NCBI GenBank assembly: GCA_037179335.1
Contig: JAKZHN010000004.1
Coordinates: 496,001 to 560,000 of the forward strand
DNA: 64,000 nt
DNA from: Cyclaneusma minus
Taxonomy: Eukaryota > Ascomycota > Leotiomycetes > Marthamycetales > Marthamycetaceae
Reading direction: 5' to 3'
Program-made: the position numbers and the translations under genes
Part shown: positions 49,941 through 62,200 of the stretch, one piece after another
Numbering within the stretch: position 1 is the stretch's first letter
Layout of the letters: the number at the start of each line of letters is the position of its first letter
Notes under the pieces: generated by a model
What the model was told of the DNA's origin: nothing
Database searches by the model: none
Seen by the model: only the letters and a program-made list of their open reading frames with translations

Positions 49941-50149
49941 GGCATTGTAAATGGCCTGTGAAAGCCCCACTGGCTAAGCGACGCACCCTGGTCACCCCCC
50001 TGGCCGCCTCAACCACGTGACGGTCAGCTGCCTCCTCACCACCATATAACCACATTATTCAATTCTAGGTACTACGATGTATCATTCCCATTCCCATCCC
50101 CATTCCCCAAAAGTCTCGCTCGGCAACAGCGCAGTAGTCTGTCCATTCA

Positions 50150-50275
50150 CTTCATCTTGAGCACGCGAGCACGGAACGTCGTGTCTCGCTGAACTCTCGA
50201 AATCTTGAACTCTTTCTTGCCGAGAAAGAGGTGGGATTCTAGGGGCTTTTTGTAGGTCGGGGGTTTGAGATGGAA
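50150..50275 (+). repeat. isolated remnant of the tandem array
   Basis: The sequence ctttcttgccgagaaagagg, then ggggctttttgtaggtc (about 50212-50258) matches the block upstream of the CACGTG box in second-subfamily units (compare unit K, 43446-43486). No CACGTG or TATA box follows at the expected distance. It shows that the array once reached at least this far. Confidence 0.6.
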
Positions 50276-51008
50276 GACCTGCTGTTAACATTCGTATTCT
50301 GCGGCGAGCAATCGCAATGACAAGATCTAAAACGGTGGCGATGGAGGAGATGAAACGGCGGGTGGAAATCGGAATGGTGAGGGGTCTTGGAATGGACGAC
50401 AAAGTGCTGTGGAACTCCGAACTGAGAGAGGGGCAGGGAATTGACAGATATTAACAGCATGAGAAAACGCGTTTCCTCTCCTTGATTAAAAGCCATTGAG
50501 AGCAGAGAATAATCCAGGACGTGAAGTCTGAAAGACGGCAAGTTACTGCACTCAACACGCTCGCTCATACATCTCTCACTCCGCCCAAGCATCGAGAAAA
50601 CCTCTCGCAAAGCAAACTCAAAGCCATATTCATTTATCATATGCATCTCATCCCATGTACCCCTCCTTCTTATTCTATCAGCCAGCAGCCAGCCACCCAT
50701 TCCCTTCCCCTTCCTTCCATCGACCATCACCTTGCGACCCTCAAGCCCATGCATCTTACAAATGCCACAAAACAGCAAACACAAGTAATTAACGCCGCCT
50801 GCTGCAACCTACACATTACCTCGCTTCCACCCGCACCATCCCACGATCCAGAAGGACCAGTGAGAAAAAGAAAACACCCAGACGCCCGTCGCCCACCAAA
50901 ATGCAGATAGCCCGCTCATAAAAGCAATCAAGGCTTTGCAGAAAGAAACAAGGAGCAAAACAGCAACGCAGCAACGCAGCAACGCAACAGCGAGCTCTCA
51001 ACCAAAAC
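50276..51008. other. KOG1 3' flank
   Basis: No supportable gene. It should contain the 3' UTR of KOG1 (minus strand). A short microsatellite of 8-bp units (cagcaacg) lies at about 50961-50991. Confidence 0.5.
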
Positions 51009-54000
51009 CTAAATCCTCAAGCTCCCAAACCCCCCATCCACCGGCCCGCTCCGACTACCCGGCTTATCAGCACACGTGAAAAGATTAATGTGATTATCGC
51101 CGCGCGCCGCACAAGCCAGCATCATGCGATGGGGATGGAATGCTGTTGCCGAAATAGGGGAGCCGCGGTTTTGGTGTAGGAATGAGGAGTAGGGTTCGAT
51201 GGTGGAAAGGGGTTGGCCGGAGAGGTTGAAGACTTTTACTGTGTGGTGTGCCGTGCCGCTGTATCTGCATTAGCAACAATTCAAAAATTGACAGACTCGC
51301 ACGGTTCCCAGTTGACATGTTGAAAAGGGGGGACTGGAATGCCGGGGGGGGGGGGGGGGGGGGGGTGCGGGGGATGAAAGAAAAGGGGGCAAACTTACAC
51401 AGCAAAAACCGGCAAATGCTCATGCGTACTCGCCGTCCTCAACACATTATTCGTCGTCTGAATAACCCGCAGGGGCTGATCCATGCGAATATCAAAAAGC
51501 TTCACCTTCCCATTCCTTGACGCAACCACCAATTCTCTCTGTCCACCACGCTGCATATGCACGCTACGAATCCAATCGCGATCCCTCTCATCCTTCCACT
51601 TCCGCACCATCGCCTCCTGCGGCCTCGTCCTCGCATCAAATACTCTCACCGCGCCGTCGCCAAAGCCTGCTACGAACGTGTTGCCTGTCATTTGGTCGCT
51701 GGTGAGAGAAGTAACGCAGGAGCCCGAGCGCGCAGGGATATCTACGATGCAGAGTTCGGGTGCGGCGGCCCACACGCGGATTACTTGCACGTCGCCAGCT
51801 ACGAGGAGTTTGCCCGTTACTTGCTGCCAGTCGAAGACCATGCCGGAGTTGATGTTTGAAGGAACGAGGTGAGTGAGAGCGCGCCAGGCAGAAGCAAGCT
51901 CGACTTTTTCCGAATCGTAGTTTCGGTAGATACGAATCACGCCATCTGAGGCACCAGTCATGAGGAAGGCCTGGTCGTCCTCGTTGATGAATTTGAGGTC
52001 GCTGATATGGGAACCTTCAGGGTTGCCGTTGGAGAATCGGGCTAGGCGATCTGATGACTTCCAGTCCCAGATGCAAACGGTATCTCGGTCATCCGCGACC
52101 GCTAAATGGTCTTCGAATTGGTGGAGAGTCATTTTCATGGGCTGGCTGCCGTTGTTGAAGAAGCCAGAGGTGTTGTTCCATTTTCCGCTGCCGGCGATTT
52201 CTTTTTGAGGCTGTGTTTCTCGAAGAACGGCTTCGTTTCGTGAGCGTCGCCATAGACGTTGGTTGTAGTCGGGACTGCCGGGCTCTTCTCCTTCGTTGGG
52301 CTTCATTTGAGGTTCGCGGAAGTATTCTACTGACCAGTCGAAGAAGGTGCTCTTCAGGGGTATGGTCGGCGCTTCGGACATGTTTCGAGGCGTAAGACTG
52401 CCGGACACGGGCTCCTCGGCCGCATGGTATCGACCAGAAGATGCCAAAGCTTCAGCCTGTTCAGGCGGGGCGCTGAAATCGACTGGGCGATGACCGCGGA
52501 CTGGCATACTGCTATTACGTTGCGACATCGGACGGTTCTGCTGACCAGCCGCCTGTGATGGGGAAGATTCCTTGGTTTGCGCACCAATGATCGCCGGGAA
52601 GAGGAAGCTTGCCGTCCTCTTGAGAAGACTCGATTGAGAAGGTATGCCGTTCGTTGAGCCATTTTGAGCCAGGGGAGTGCTGGGACGTGTATCTGAAGGC
52701 TGTTGCTTGACAGTTGCAGCCTTTCGTAATTCCAGTCTTTTGATGTCATCGATCAGACTCTGCACATGAGCGCTAATGGCAGACTGATGAAGGGCGAGAT
52801 GGACAGCATCAATGATGATGGTTGCACTCTTCTGAACCTCAGGATGAGGGTCAACTCCCATGATCATGACATGCTTCCAAACCGCAGCAAATATAGTATT
52901 GTGCGCAAGTCCGTGTGCGGACGGTTTGATAGTGCCATCTTCGTTCCGGTTTTCAGGACGGGCGTAGTGAAGGCCCATCTTGGCATCCTGGCCATCTTCC
53001 CTCGGAGGATTCTTCAGGTATTCTCGCTCTTCCCGTAGGTGCTCGTAGGCTGCAACGATGAACTTGTTCTCGTAGCGGCTGATGAACTTGGACATGTATA
53101 CCAAGAGTTCTTTCCGAACCATAGCATTGCCATCATAGGCCATGTCAATAAGAGACCAGGTTACGGACTCTTCAATTCGTGCTACCTCGTCGGTGACTTC
53201 TGGAATTCCCAGGAATGTTGTCATGGCATACAACATGGAGGCTCGAACTTCGCAGCAGACATCGCGGGAGAGACTGCACAGCTTCTGGTGGGCACCTTCT
53301 CTAATACCACGCCATTTTGCTTCAGGCAGATCACTCCATAGCTGACTGATGCAGAGGCAAGCCCATTGTCGCAGTAAAGAGTTGTCGGCATTTTGCAGGT
53401 AAAATAGACAATATGACATGATGCCAGGCTGGTTGTCTGTTGTTTGGTTGCAGACATTCTGTCCTTGCTTATAGCCGTGGCAAAGCATGGCCAGAATGAA
53501 GGCGCACATCGCCTTGTGTTCTAAGCTGTCGACGACTGGGAGGCCTTCAGTAGGCTTGAGGATGTTCAAGAAATAATTGTACCCGCTGTCTTTCAGGAGA
53601 TCCGATTGGCATGAGATATCGACGGCAAGGACCCGAGTCCAGATGAACACCATCACAGGCTTAAGTTCCGTAGCTGCAGACTGAAGAAGCTTCAGCACAT
53701 AGGGGAAGATGCCAATGCTCAGTGCGAGGTTGACTGCCCATGGACCCATGTCGAGGAATTTGCCGAGAAGAATGAGAGCACGAACTCGATGCTGTTGACT
53801 GAGAAGCACCTGCAAAACAACGGGTAACTGATCTGGGGCTTTGTGGGTGACTGCGCCTTGTGTAAGGTATATCTCAAAAGCACTCAGCTGCTCAGTAAAA
53901 AACGTCGAGCTCTGATACTCATACTCCGGCAGTAAGCCGCGCTCTTTCTGCTCCAACATCGGTAGCTGGGATAGAGCCATCTCAACAGCAAGATCCCAGC

Positions 54001-56054
54001 TCTCCCACAGAGGATGCTGATGTGTATCCGGAAGAGGAGGGTCTGACTTCGGATGGCAACCATAGACAAACATAATCCGCTGGGCTAGCAAGAAATTGCG
54101 GAAGAGCGCTGCAACCATGAGATCTTGTCGGAAAAACTGTCGAAAGAGAGGTCTTGGTAACGTAGTCCAAGCAATGGTGTCAGTTATGGCCGTGAAGATC
54201 CAGTTGAGCTCGCCCAAAGGCGTCCTTCTCTCCTGAAGTTTACCTGGCAATCTCTTTGCCTGCTCAGGGGTGAGTTTCGAGGGCAAAGGATTCTGCAGAA
54301 CGTAGAACCATAATGCCATCTCAATCGGGGTTGTCAGACAACAGGTAAAGACATCGGCAGGTAACTCGGGGTTCGTGGGCAGGTTCTCCTTGACGCTACA
54401 TGCTGCCAGATGTATACATGGCGAATAAACAGGCATAACGGCTTCGGGATCTTTGGCCTTAGCTTCCTCATCCTCCTGAACATGCTTTTCGACGAATCTG
54501 TTGAAATTGTTCAATATGTTGCCAGCGTCCGAGCAATCCCACACAAAGAAGGTGGGTGCCTGGAGCCATTGCTGCAAGTCATAGAGAGCAACTGGAATGT
54601 ACTGCGTGTAGTTCTTGTTGAATACCCATATTTCTCCAGAAGCCGTAGGCTTGGGTACTCCGTGACCGTTGTAATGGAAGAGTACTCTCTCCTCCTTGGC
54701 GTTGCGTCTCAAGGAAACACAAAAGCGTTTGGTCTCTTCGATGGAAGGATCTAAGTATTGCTTGTAGCGTGTGCGGATGGCCAAAGTCTCATACTGATTT
54801 TGTAAGGACTTGCCAATATTTTCCAGAGCTTTCGCAACCGGTTGACCGGTGGGGTCTACCCAGGCCTCGAGCTTTGCCCCCGGAGTCGTCTTCAGCTGAT
54901 CAGGTGGCTCCACCCCAATATTGAGGCAAACTGCCAGTGCTGCCGAGACTGTCTTCAGGCGATCTTTCATACGCCAGTCTTGTAGCTCATATCCCAGAGG
55001 CTTCGGATTTCCGGTGGTCTCATGGCGCTTATCGGTGAAGTACATGTACCAGCTCTGAAGGAGAGGATTAGCGTTTTCCAAAGTACGTGAGTCTGATGCC
55101 AGAATCTCGACTAGAAATCCACGGCTTGAGCCCTTTCGAAAGACCAAGTCCCACTGCTTGAGCCAGTGTAATTGCTCCTCCGTCAACTCTTCAGGGTGTT
55201 CTTGCGATGTCTCGTTTAGACGCAAATTCTCTTCAGTCAAGTCCGAGGGACCGTCGCAAAGTCCTGGTTCAGGAAAGATAGGCATATCCATGATGAAGAC
55301 CGGCACAAAATCATTCAACGGTCACAGGAGTCTTATATGATGTTGAAGGTTGATAAACAATGAACGAGGTGCTCGCCCAGAAACTTGTCCTGCGGTCTTA
55401 CCTGCAGGATGGCAATTCGCACCTTCACATGATACGAGCTTGAATTAGGGAAGTGCGACTTACATTTGCAAGTTGCGACACATACTCCTCCGAATTGTAG
55501 TGCTCTTCAAAGCCGTGCCTCGCACCCCAATTCTGGTTTACCTCCTCCGAATCATCATCTGGATCCTCATTTCGTGGCCCAAAATCGCTCTTTGCTCTTT
55601 GCAATGCACCTCTTGGTCGCTGCACCAGTGTCCTGCCCATTTCCCCATCGTCTTGAGCCGAATTTCTGACTCCAGGGGCAGTCGGTGGGCGACTATTGGG
55701 GGACGATTGGTGGTTTTGCTGGTAGCGTTCGCCGAGGACGGGAGCATTGCTAACAACCCGAGCAGCATTTGGGTTCGTGGACATCTGCGGCATAGAATCT
55801 CCATTGGTACGAGCCGCTTGCCCTCGCTGGTCGCCATTGACAGTCATTCTGGAGCCGCTAGTTCCATTCACTCCATTAATAGTGGGCGAGACGTTTTCGC
55901 TGTTTGTACGAGTCGTTTGCGCCGAAGAAGTGTAACTCTGCGACTGCGATCGCGACCGCTGGGGCGAGAGCTGAGCAGAGGAACGACGAGACTGATGAGG
56001 ATTGTAGGGGTCCTGGCCACTGCCAGGCTGGTTCAACGATGCAACAGCCGTCAT
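51009..56054 (-). CDS. KOG1: TORC1 subunit Kog1/raptor
   Basis: Exons on the minus strand: 56054-55464, 55054-51399 and 51264-51009; introns of 409 and 134 nt; 1500 aa. Kog1/raptor is the scaffold that presents substrates to TOR kinase in TORC1 at the vacuolar membrane, coupling nutrients to growth. Residues 1-190 are a fungal low-complexity extension. The raptor N-terminal caspase-like domain begins at S-W-Y-M-Y-F-T-D-K-R-H-E-T (residue 198) and contains H-Y-N-G-H-G (about 324-329) and V-W-D-C-S-D-A-G (Cys about 371), the His/Cys pair conserved in the family. Helical HEAT-type repeats follow (R-A-L-I-L-L-G-K-F-L-D-M-G-P-W-A-V), then a Ser/Pro linker. A C-terminal WD40 propeller ends in the conserved H-P-H-R-M-M-L-A. 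I place the first intron by comparison with the family: the alternative, starting at 55318, would add 88 residues and lose exon 1. Confidence 0.95.
51344..51365 (+). repeat. homopolymer G22 inside the last KOG1 intron
   Basis: 22 consecutive G on the plus strand, that is a C22 tract in the KOG1 transcript, within the 134-nt intron 51265-51398. Its true length is uncertain because such runs are prone to sequencing error. Confidence 0.85.
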
Positions 56055-59000
56055 TGTCGCGCATCACCGGCGGGCTGCCCTCTTCTCGCAAGCTTCAAAT
56101 CGACCTCCCATGAGGTATTGCGGGGCGCGGGAAAGAGATACGGCTGAATATGCGCCTCTCGCTGTCGTCGTCGCTCCGGGTCTCAGCTATCGAAACGAGG
56201 AATGGCACGTGGATGCGCTGGGTCTGGTAGGGCTGGGATGAGTCTGTACGTCTCTGCAGACCCGGATTTGAAGCTGCCTCGGCGCGCGTGGGGTGTTGCG
56301 CGGTGATGTGGACGCAGCTTTCGATGGTGTGAAGGTCAGGAAACGACGATGACTCAGGGGGTCCGAGAAGAATCCGACGGGCATGCGTTGTCTTCTCTTC
56401 AGGCGCACCTGGTTGTCGTTTGTACTGGTTGTTGTCGCTCAAACGAAGTCTCGAGGACCAGTGGTGAAGACGAGGCTGCCGCTGCTTCCAGGCGGGGCGA
56501 CAGACTCCCCGCCGCCAAATAAAAAGGTCCGTGCTTCCTACACAAGACTGCACCGTGAGAGTGTTTTCAATCACTACAAATATTTCTAATTATCCAAAAA
56601 CCTTCGAATTATTCCGAATATTTCGATAGTTCTAGTTTCTCGAAGGGCCCAGTCGTCTAGGGTAAGCGCACAAGAATTGTCACCATGAAGCAAGTCAACA
56701 TCAAGACTGCAAGCACCTTTTGCAATCAAGGCAGCAATAATATGTGTTCTAGAAACATTCGCCGACAGGAAGACAAATGCAGCCTTGCATAATGCATTAT
56801 TGATCGCCTCGCATTTCGCCATCATCAGTGCTATTCAAGAATTCTGCTATTCTATTGGCTAAATCGAGAAGAGGACTTAGAGAAGGTCAGACACAACGAC
56901 ATGTGATATATTGCCTCCCTACCTACTCTTCACCCAGACGAGAAAACCCATCGAAAAGAGCATCGTGCATCAAATCCCCCATCCATCCGGCCTCAAATCC
57001 AGGTTTCATCACCCACAAAAATCACCCGCAACCCAGCTTCTCGGTTCACTTCATTCACTTCAATCCTCTATCAAGGCATCCCGCAGTCCCTGTCTCGCAC
57101 CGGCTAATGTACCGCATGGCCAGCGACATGGATCTTGAATCATCACCGGAGATCTTTCATGCACCTTTCTACAAATCCTCTCTAATTCTGCATTCGCTCG
57201 GCCCTCGCTCTTCCATGCATCCCAGCTCTTTGGCCTTTGCGGAATCTTTACGCGCCGACATGCAGTACGCGTTAGCTGTGAAGAGAGCTGACTTGATCGG
57301 CCTGTGGTGTGGAATTCGTCAGGTTTCGGAGCTGAGCTCATGCTTGCAAAGCCAGTGCTACTGCGAAGCTGGAAGAGACTGGACTTTCGGTCTTGGATGC
57401 AGAACCGAGGCTTTGTAATATATGGAGAAAGAAGGGAGTTAAGGGACTTTCGGGGATCGAAGGATTCGAGAATAGCACGGCACGCGCAGTGGGTGATTCG
57501 TCCTTTAATATACCTACTTCGGACTTTTCGGTCATGATGAACGTGGAATACGGCACAGGACTTTCGATACAGCCGGCCATCATGATAAAATAGCGATATT
57601 ATGGTACGCTTTGGGGTCTGTTGGAAGCCAGTACATGTACCCTGGACCTCAAAGATACATACTACTACATGTACCACCTGGAGGGTCTCTGACTGCCTCA
57701 AAACTCAAAAGCTAGATGCATACAAACCAGTTCTGGAGTATGGGAGACTTCCCATTGGTACTCGATCAGCCAAAATGATACGTTCGGCGGAGTTAAGAGA
57801 CGGGTGGACGCTGTCCAACAAGGGATAGGTGTGCCGGTAACTCTTTTACGTACGTGCCAAACCTTGGTTGAAGGCCGACGGTTGAGATGATGTACATGGT
57901 CGAGCGCCTTGAAATCTTGCGGTACAGTAGGACAGAATCATCTCGGCGGAGGGCACGCATGGCGGAGGCCGAAGAGTCACATTGTGACATTACTGGCTCT
58001 TTCAGCCCGTACAATGAAGTCGAGAAAAGGTGTCATGATCCTAAGGGCTTCTTCGACTTGAACTGAATCACAGGATTCTGATTTGACAGCGGATGAAAAA
58101 GACATGGTTTCTCGGAAGGAAAGAGGGAAATGTGGCATATATGAGAAAGCGATCGACTTGAAATGAAAGGTACTTACTTTTGAAGGCCGTGTCCAGTCCG
58201 GCTCCTCAGATTCATCCCGTAGGGGGCAGATCATAAACCTTATCGAGGCAGGTCCATGTCGTTTTCTCGTGCAATTCGTGACAACATCACGATCCTCCAA
58301 GGACTGGCGACAACGAGAGGACGAAGGTTGTCTTTTCAAAGACTAAGAGCGGGCCTAGAATGATTCCATTGCTGATTCGCTGGTCGTGCCAAAGGCTAAA
58401 GTTCTTTTTTATGGATGGGCGCAATGGCCTGAACCCGGATGGGCACACACCAGCATCAATCCCCCCTTCCATCTCCCACGGACCACTCGTCGTTCTCCTG
58501 AATGCGCGCTGCGTGATAGCCACATGCAGCCCCCCAAAAATTAAAAATCCGTCGCTCACTGCGATGCTCGTCGTTCTGTAAATTTCCTGTCAACTGTTCA
58601 ACTTGTCGACAGAGCAGGATATGTTGACGTGGACGGCACGCGCATCCACCGTCCGCCCCTTCCCATCATCCCGTCACCGGCTCGCCTTGTCGTGCTCCGT
58701 CAAATCTCTTTGAGGGACCCTTGTGGAGAAGGCAGCACTGGCATTTGGTGCATTTATTCTCGTCGGCCAATCCTGCGCCGGCCTGCCATAATTTTAGCTT
58801 CGTCGCCCTTAAGCCATCCCAGAGTCGATACGTGCGTAGTCCGAACTCTCGACTCCAAGCCACCGATCGCCCAAGTCCGATACTCGACAACCCATCAACT
58901 CTGGTGGCTGCAGTCCGACAATCTCAAAACCCGAACCGCACAATCCGCATGCTGTGCCAGTGGCGGGCGACATCTACTGCGAGATCTGGGCCGGACACTG

Positions 59001-59236
59001 ATCGGCGCAGACCTCGCTTTCACCAACCTCCAGCGCTGGGTCCCCAGCCATCGCTGCATTTTCCGTCGTCCCTCTAAACCACTGCCCTGGATTCCACTGC
59101 TGCATACCTGAGGAGGTCTGGCATACATGCAGCCCGCCTGCCCTCGACCGCACATCGACAATCTGCAATAGCATCCCCCCTCGCCGTGGTCCAGATACGA
59201 TAGTGCACTTCCGCCTTTGCGCGGCCCGTCCCAGCC
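56055..59236. other. 3.2-kb divergent intergenic region between KOG1 and the kelch gene
   Basis: Both promoters and 5' UTRs lie here. Short frames occur on both strands (longest 213 codons, minus, 57701-57060), without domains or plausible splice partners. I see no mobile element or RNA gene. Confidence 0.5.
56586..56825 (-). CDS. small ORF, possible ankyrin-like fragment
   Basis: 79 codons beginning with two consecutive ATGs. The product includes A-N-V-S-R-T-H-I-I-A-A-L-I-A-K-G-A, which resembles part of an ankyrin repeat (helix, then L-I-x-K-G-A), followed by L-D-V-D-L-L-H-G-D. It could be a small gene, the last exon of a decayed ankyrin protein, or chance. No neighbouring exon extends it. 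Confidence 0.25.
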   Translation of the reverse strand: MMAKCEAINNALCKAAFVFLSANVSRTHIIAALIAKGACSLDVDLLHGDNSCALTLDDWALRETRTIEIFGIIRRFLDN

Positions 59237-62200
59237 ATGGCTTTCCTATTCAAGTCCAAGAACAAGAGCAACGCTGCGGGTGCGAAAGCTGAAGCATCGT
59301 CCGCGCCGCCGCCGAGCTCGTTCCAGAATCCGCAGGCCAGAGTGAGGGATCCGAGTGCTGGAGGAAGTGCCATGACTCCACCCGGCGGAAGCGTCAACAA
59401 CTCGCTGAATTCGCTCAGTGGCGGCAACAATGGCATGGTCACTCCGAGTCCAGATCAGATGACCGCAAATCCTCGACGAAAGCCATCCTCCGACGCTTCA
59501 GATCTGCCGGTAAGTTTGCGCATTCCCATTGCGGGTGGCATTGATTGCTGGCGTATGCTGACTTCCGCGCTCGCAGCTCCGAAATGGCCCTCCGCAGGGT
59601 GGACACTCGGGCAGTGCTCAGGGTGGAAACCAGTCTCTGTCAAAGGAGAACCCATATCCTTGGTCGGTGCGACGGCTCACATATACTTCTTCTCATCCAA
59701 GTCCATTTCCCAGATATGGCGCGGCAGTCAATGCAAATACCTCGAAAGATGGGGATATTTACCTCATGGGCGGCTTGGTCAACAGCTCCACGGTCAAGGG
59801 TGATCTCTGGATGGTGGAGGCTGGCGGCAATATGTCTTGCTATCCCGTACTCACGGCTGCTGAAGGCCCGGGTCCCCGAGTTGGCCACGCAAGTTTGTTG
59901 GTGGGAAATGCTTTCATCGTGTATGGTGGTGATACTAAGCTTGACGACGGCGATATATTGGACGAAACTCTCTATCTTCTCAACACAAGTAAGCATTGAT
60001 TGTGTGCGATGGGATTGTTTTTTGCTAACATCTGGTGTAGCAACTCGACAGTGGTCAAGAGCTCTACCGGCTGGACCAAGACCTGCGGGCCGCTATGGCC
60101 ATTCCCTGAATATCCTAGGCTCCAAAATATATGTCTTTGGTGGTCAAGTGGAGGGCTTCTTTATGAATGACCTTGTAGCGTTCGATCTCAACCAACTCCA
60201 GGCGCCGAGCAACCGATGGGAAACTCTGATTAGGAACAGCGATGATGGTGGCCCGCCACAGGGTCAAATTCCACCCGCGCGAACGAACCACTCGGTTGTC
60301 ACGTATAACGAGAAACTATATCTGTAAGAGCCACGGGTTCCTGCTTCAGAACAAAAGACTGACTGTATTAGCTTCGGTGGTACCAATGGATTTCAGTGGT
60401 TCAACGATGTGTGGGTCTACTCACCTCTCGAAAATACCTGGACTCAGCAAGACTGTATCGGATATATTCCTGCGCCCCGTGAAGGCCATGCTGCAGCTAT
60501 TGTTGACGAAACAATGTACGTCTTTGGAGGCAGAACGGAAGAGGGTGCCGACCTCGGAGATCTGGCAGCCTTCAGAATTCCGTCTCGTCGGTGGTACACT
60601 TTCCAGAACATGGGTCCATCCCCATCTCCGAGATCTGGCCATAGCATGACAGCTTGTAACAAGACTATTGTTGTGCTTGGTGGAGAACCAAGTTCAGCTA
60701 CTCGGGAGGTTCAAGATCTTGCTGTCGCGTACATGCTGGATACTAGTAAGATTCGTTATCCAAACGATCAACAAATTCAACAGACGCCAGCCGGGGAGCG
60801 CGTTCCTGGAGCCCGTAGGCCAAGTGCTGCTGCCGAAAGACCTGTTCTGACTGGTAGTCGTGGTCTGAACTCTCGCGAAGGCACGCCTACAATCCAAGAG
60901 GGAAAGAAAGTGAACGGGGTAACGCGTGAAAGCGTGATGGGACCGCCAGTGTCATTTCAACCGAGAAATCTGCCTCCAGGGTCAGTAACTGACATGAGTG
61001 GGGGAGTTCAACCTGGGATGCAGCCAAATCAAGGAGCAGGAACCAAATTACCTCGGGCTTCGCTCGCACAATCTCCTGCACCTGGTCCTCCGCCACAGCA
61101 AGCAGCACCATCTCCGGGAATGAACGGTATGGGTATGCGACTACCGGGCTCTGGACCTATGGCCAAACCTGGGCCTGGACAGATGCAAGAAAGATCACAA
61201 GGTGCCCCGGGAAATACTGCCATGACAAAGGGACCTGTGGCAGCTATTGCAGCGAGCGAGGGCTCTACTAGAACAACCTCGCCAGCCCCCAGTAATGGCC
61301 GACGAACACCAACTCAGCAGGGAAAACCTCTTACACGAGTCGACTCAAATACGTCACTCACGAATGGAGATACAAGATCGTCGTCGAGGCAGCGACAAGC
61401 AAGAGGGCAGCCTTCGCTTGGAAGCATCGACGAGACGAATCTCCGCAATATCACGAACCGCCCAGCCTCTCCACCGCCACCCACGCGGCAGACAAGCAGT
61501 GCTCTTGGAAGAAAGGGCTCCAACCGCAATTCCCAAACCGTTACATTATTGAAAGAACTAGATATGGCCCGCAACAGAAATGCTTGGTATGCATCAGAGC
61601 TTGAACTAGCCCGAAAACAAGGTTACACACCAAACCCTTCCCACCTACCTGGACTGGACCAGAGAAGTGCAGAATCGTTTGACGATGAAGATAGACCCCT
61701 GATTGAAGGTCTCTTGGCCATGAAGCAGGAAGTGACAGATCTCCAAAATTCTATGGACCGACAAGCGGTGACTGCAGCAAGGAAGATCGCCGAAGTTGAA
61801 AAGCAGCGAGATGCCGCGATCAACGAGGCTCTTTATGCCAAAGCCAAGTTCGCTGCTCATGGCGGAAGCCAGAACGGTACACCTCAACTCAATGACGAGG
61901 CACGTGACCTGGGACAGATGGATGCCAGCCGATCGGCCGAAATATCGAAGAAGCTTGCTGCAGCCTTGACAGAGGCAAAGGCCCTCCAGCACGCTCTGGA
62001 TACGCACAAGGCAGATCTGGAAGCCGAAAGGAGAGGTCGACAGCTGGCAGAGGATACGACCAATATCGCACAACGTCGCATCGAGGAGCTTGAATCATAC
62101 AAGCAACAGAACTCTTCAGAGGTTGAGAAACTTAAGCGAGAACTTCATGAGCTCGAACGAACTGCCCGTGCTGACGCCATCGCCGCCTCGGAGGCTGTAG

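Larger units (their letters stand above)
46141..49950 (-). mobile_element. second RIP-degraded retroelement (probably Gypsy-like, minus strand)
   Basis: This AT-rich block has no usable reading frame. A direct repeat of about 68 bp occurs at both ends (46358-46424 and 49873-49940; attgcagctaat, then gctttaaagctataaaaa, then gcaaagatttcg), differing by C/T and G/A. This suggests LTRs whose outer parts I could not align. On the minus strand around 48.15-47.95 kb a reverse-transcriptase-like series is faintly visible (D-I-N-N-A-F-Y-I-I-P-I, then W-K-K-Y-I-Y, then F-x-I-S-H-C-P). It fits the Gypsy R-N-A-Y-x-x-I-R-I, W-K-T-A-F and F-G-L-T-N-A-P landmarks only loosely. Boundaries are set by base composition. 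The block sits between array unit O and an array remnant, so it too inserted into the array. Confidence 0.55.

Noticed and set aside
55054..55318. Starting KOG1 at 55318 as one uninterrupted 1307-codon ORF
   Set aside because: Raptor family proteins continue from an E-E-Y-x-S-x-L segment directly into x-F/W-Y-M-Y-F-T-D-K-R-H-E-T. Splicing 55464 to 55054 recreates exactly that, and the 1307-codon ORF begins with ATG only by chance.
57060..57701. 213-codon minus-strand ORF and the overlapping 196-codon plus-strand ORF (56828-57418)
   Set aside because: The two overlap on opposite strands, neither shows a domain, and the plus frame begins with GTG rather than ATG. Most likely chance frames in a promoter region.
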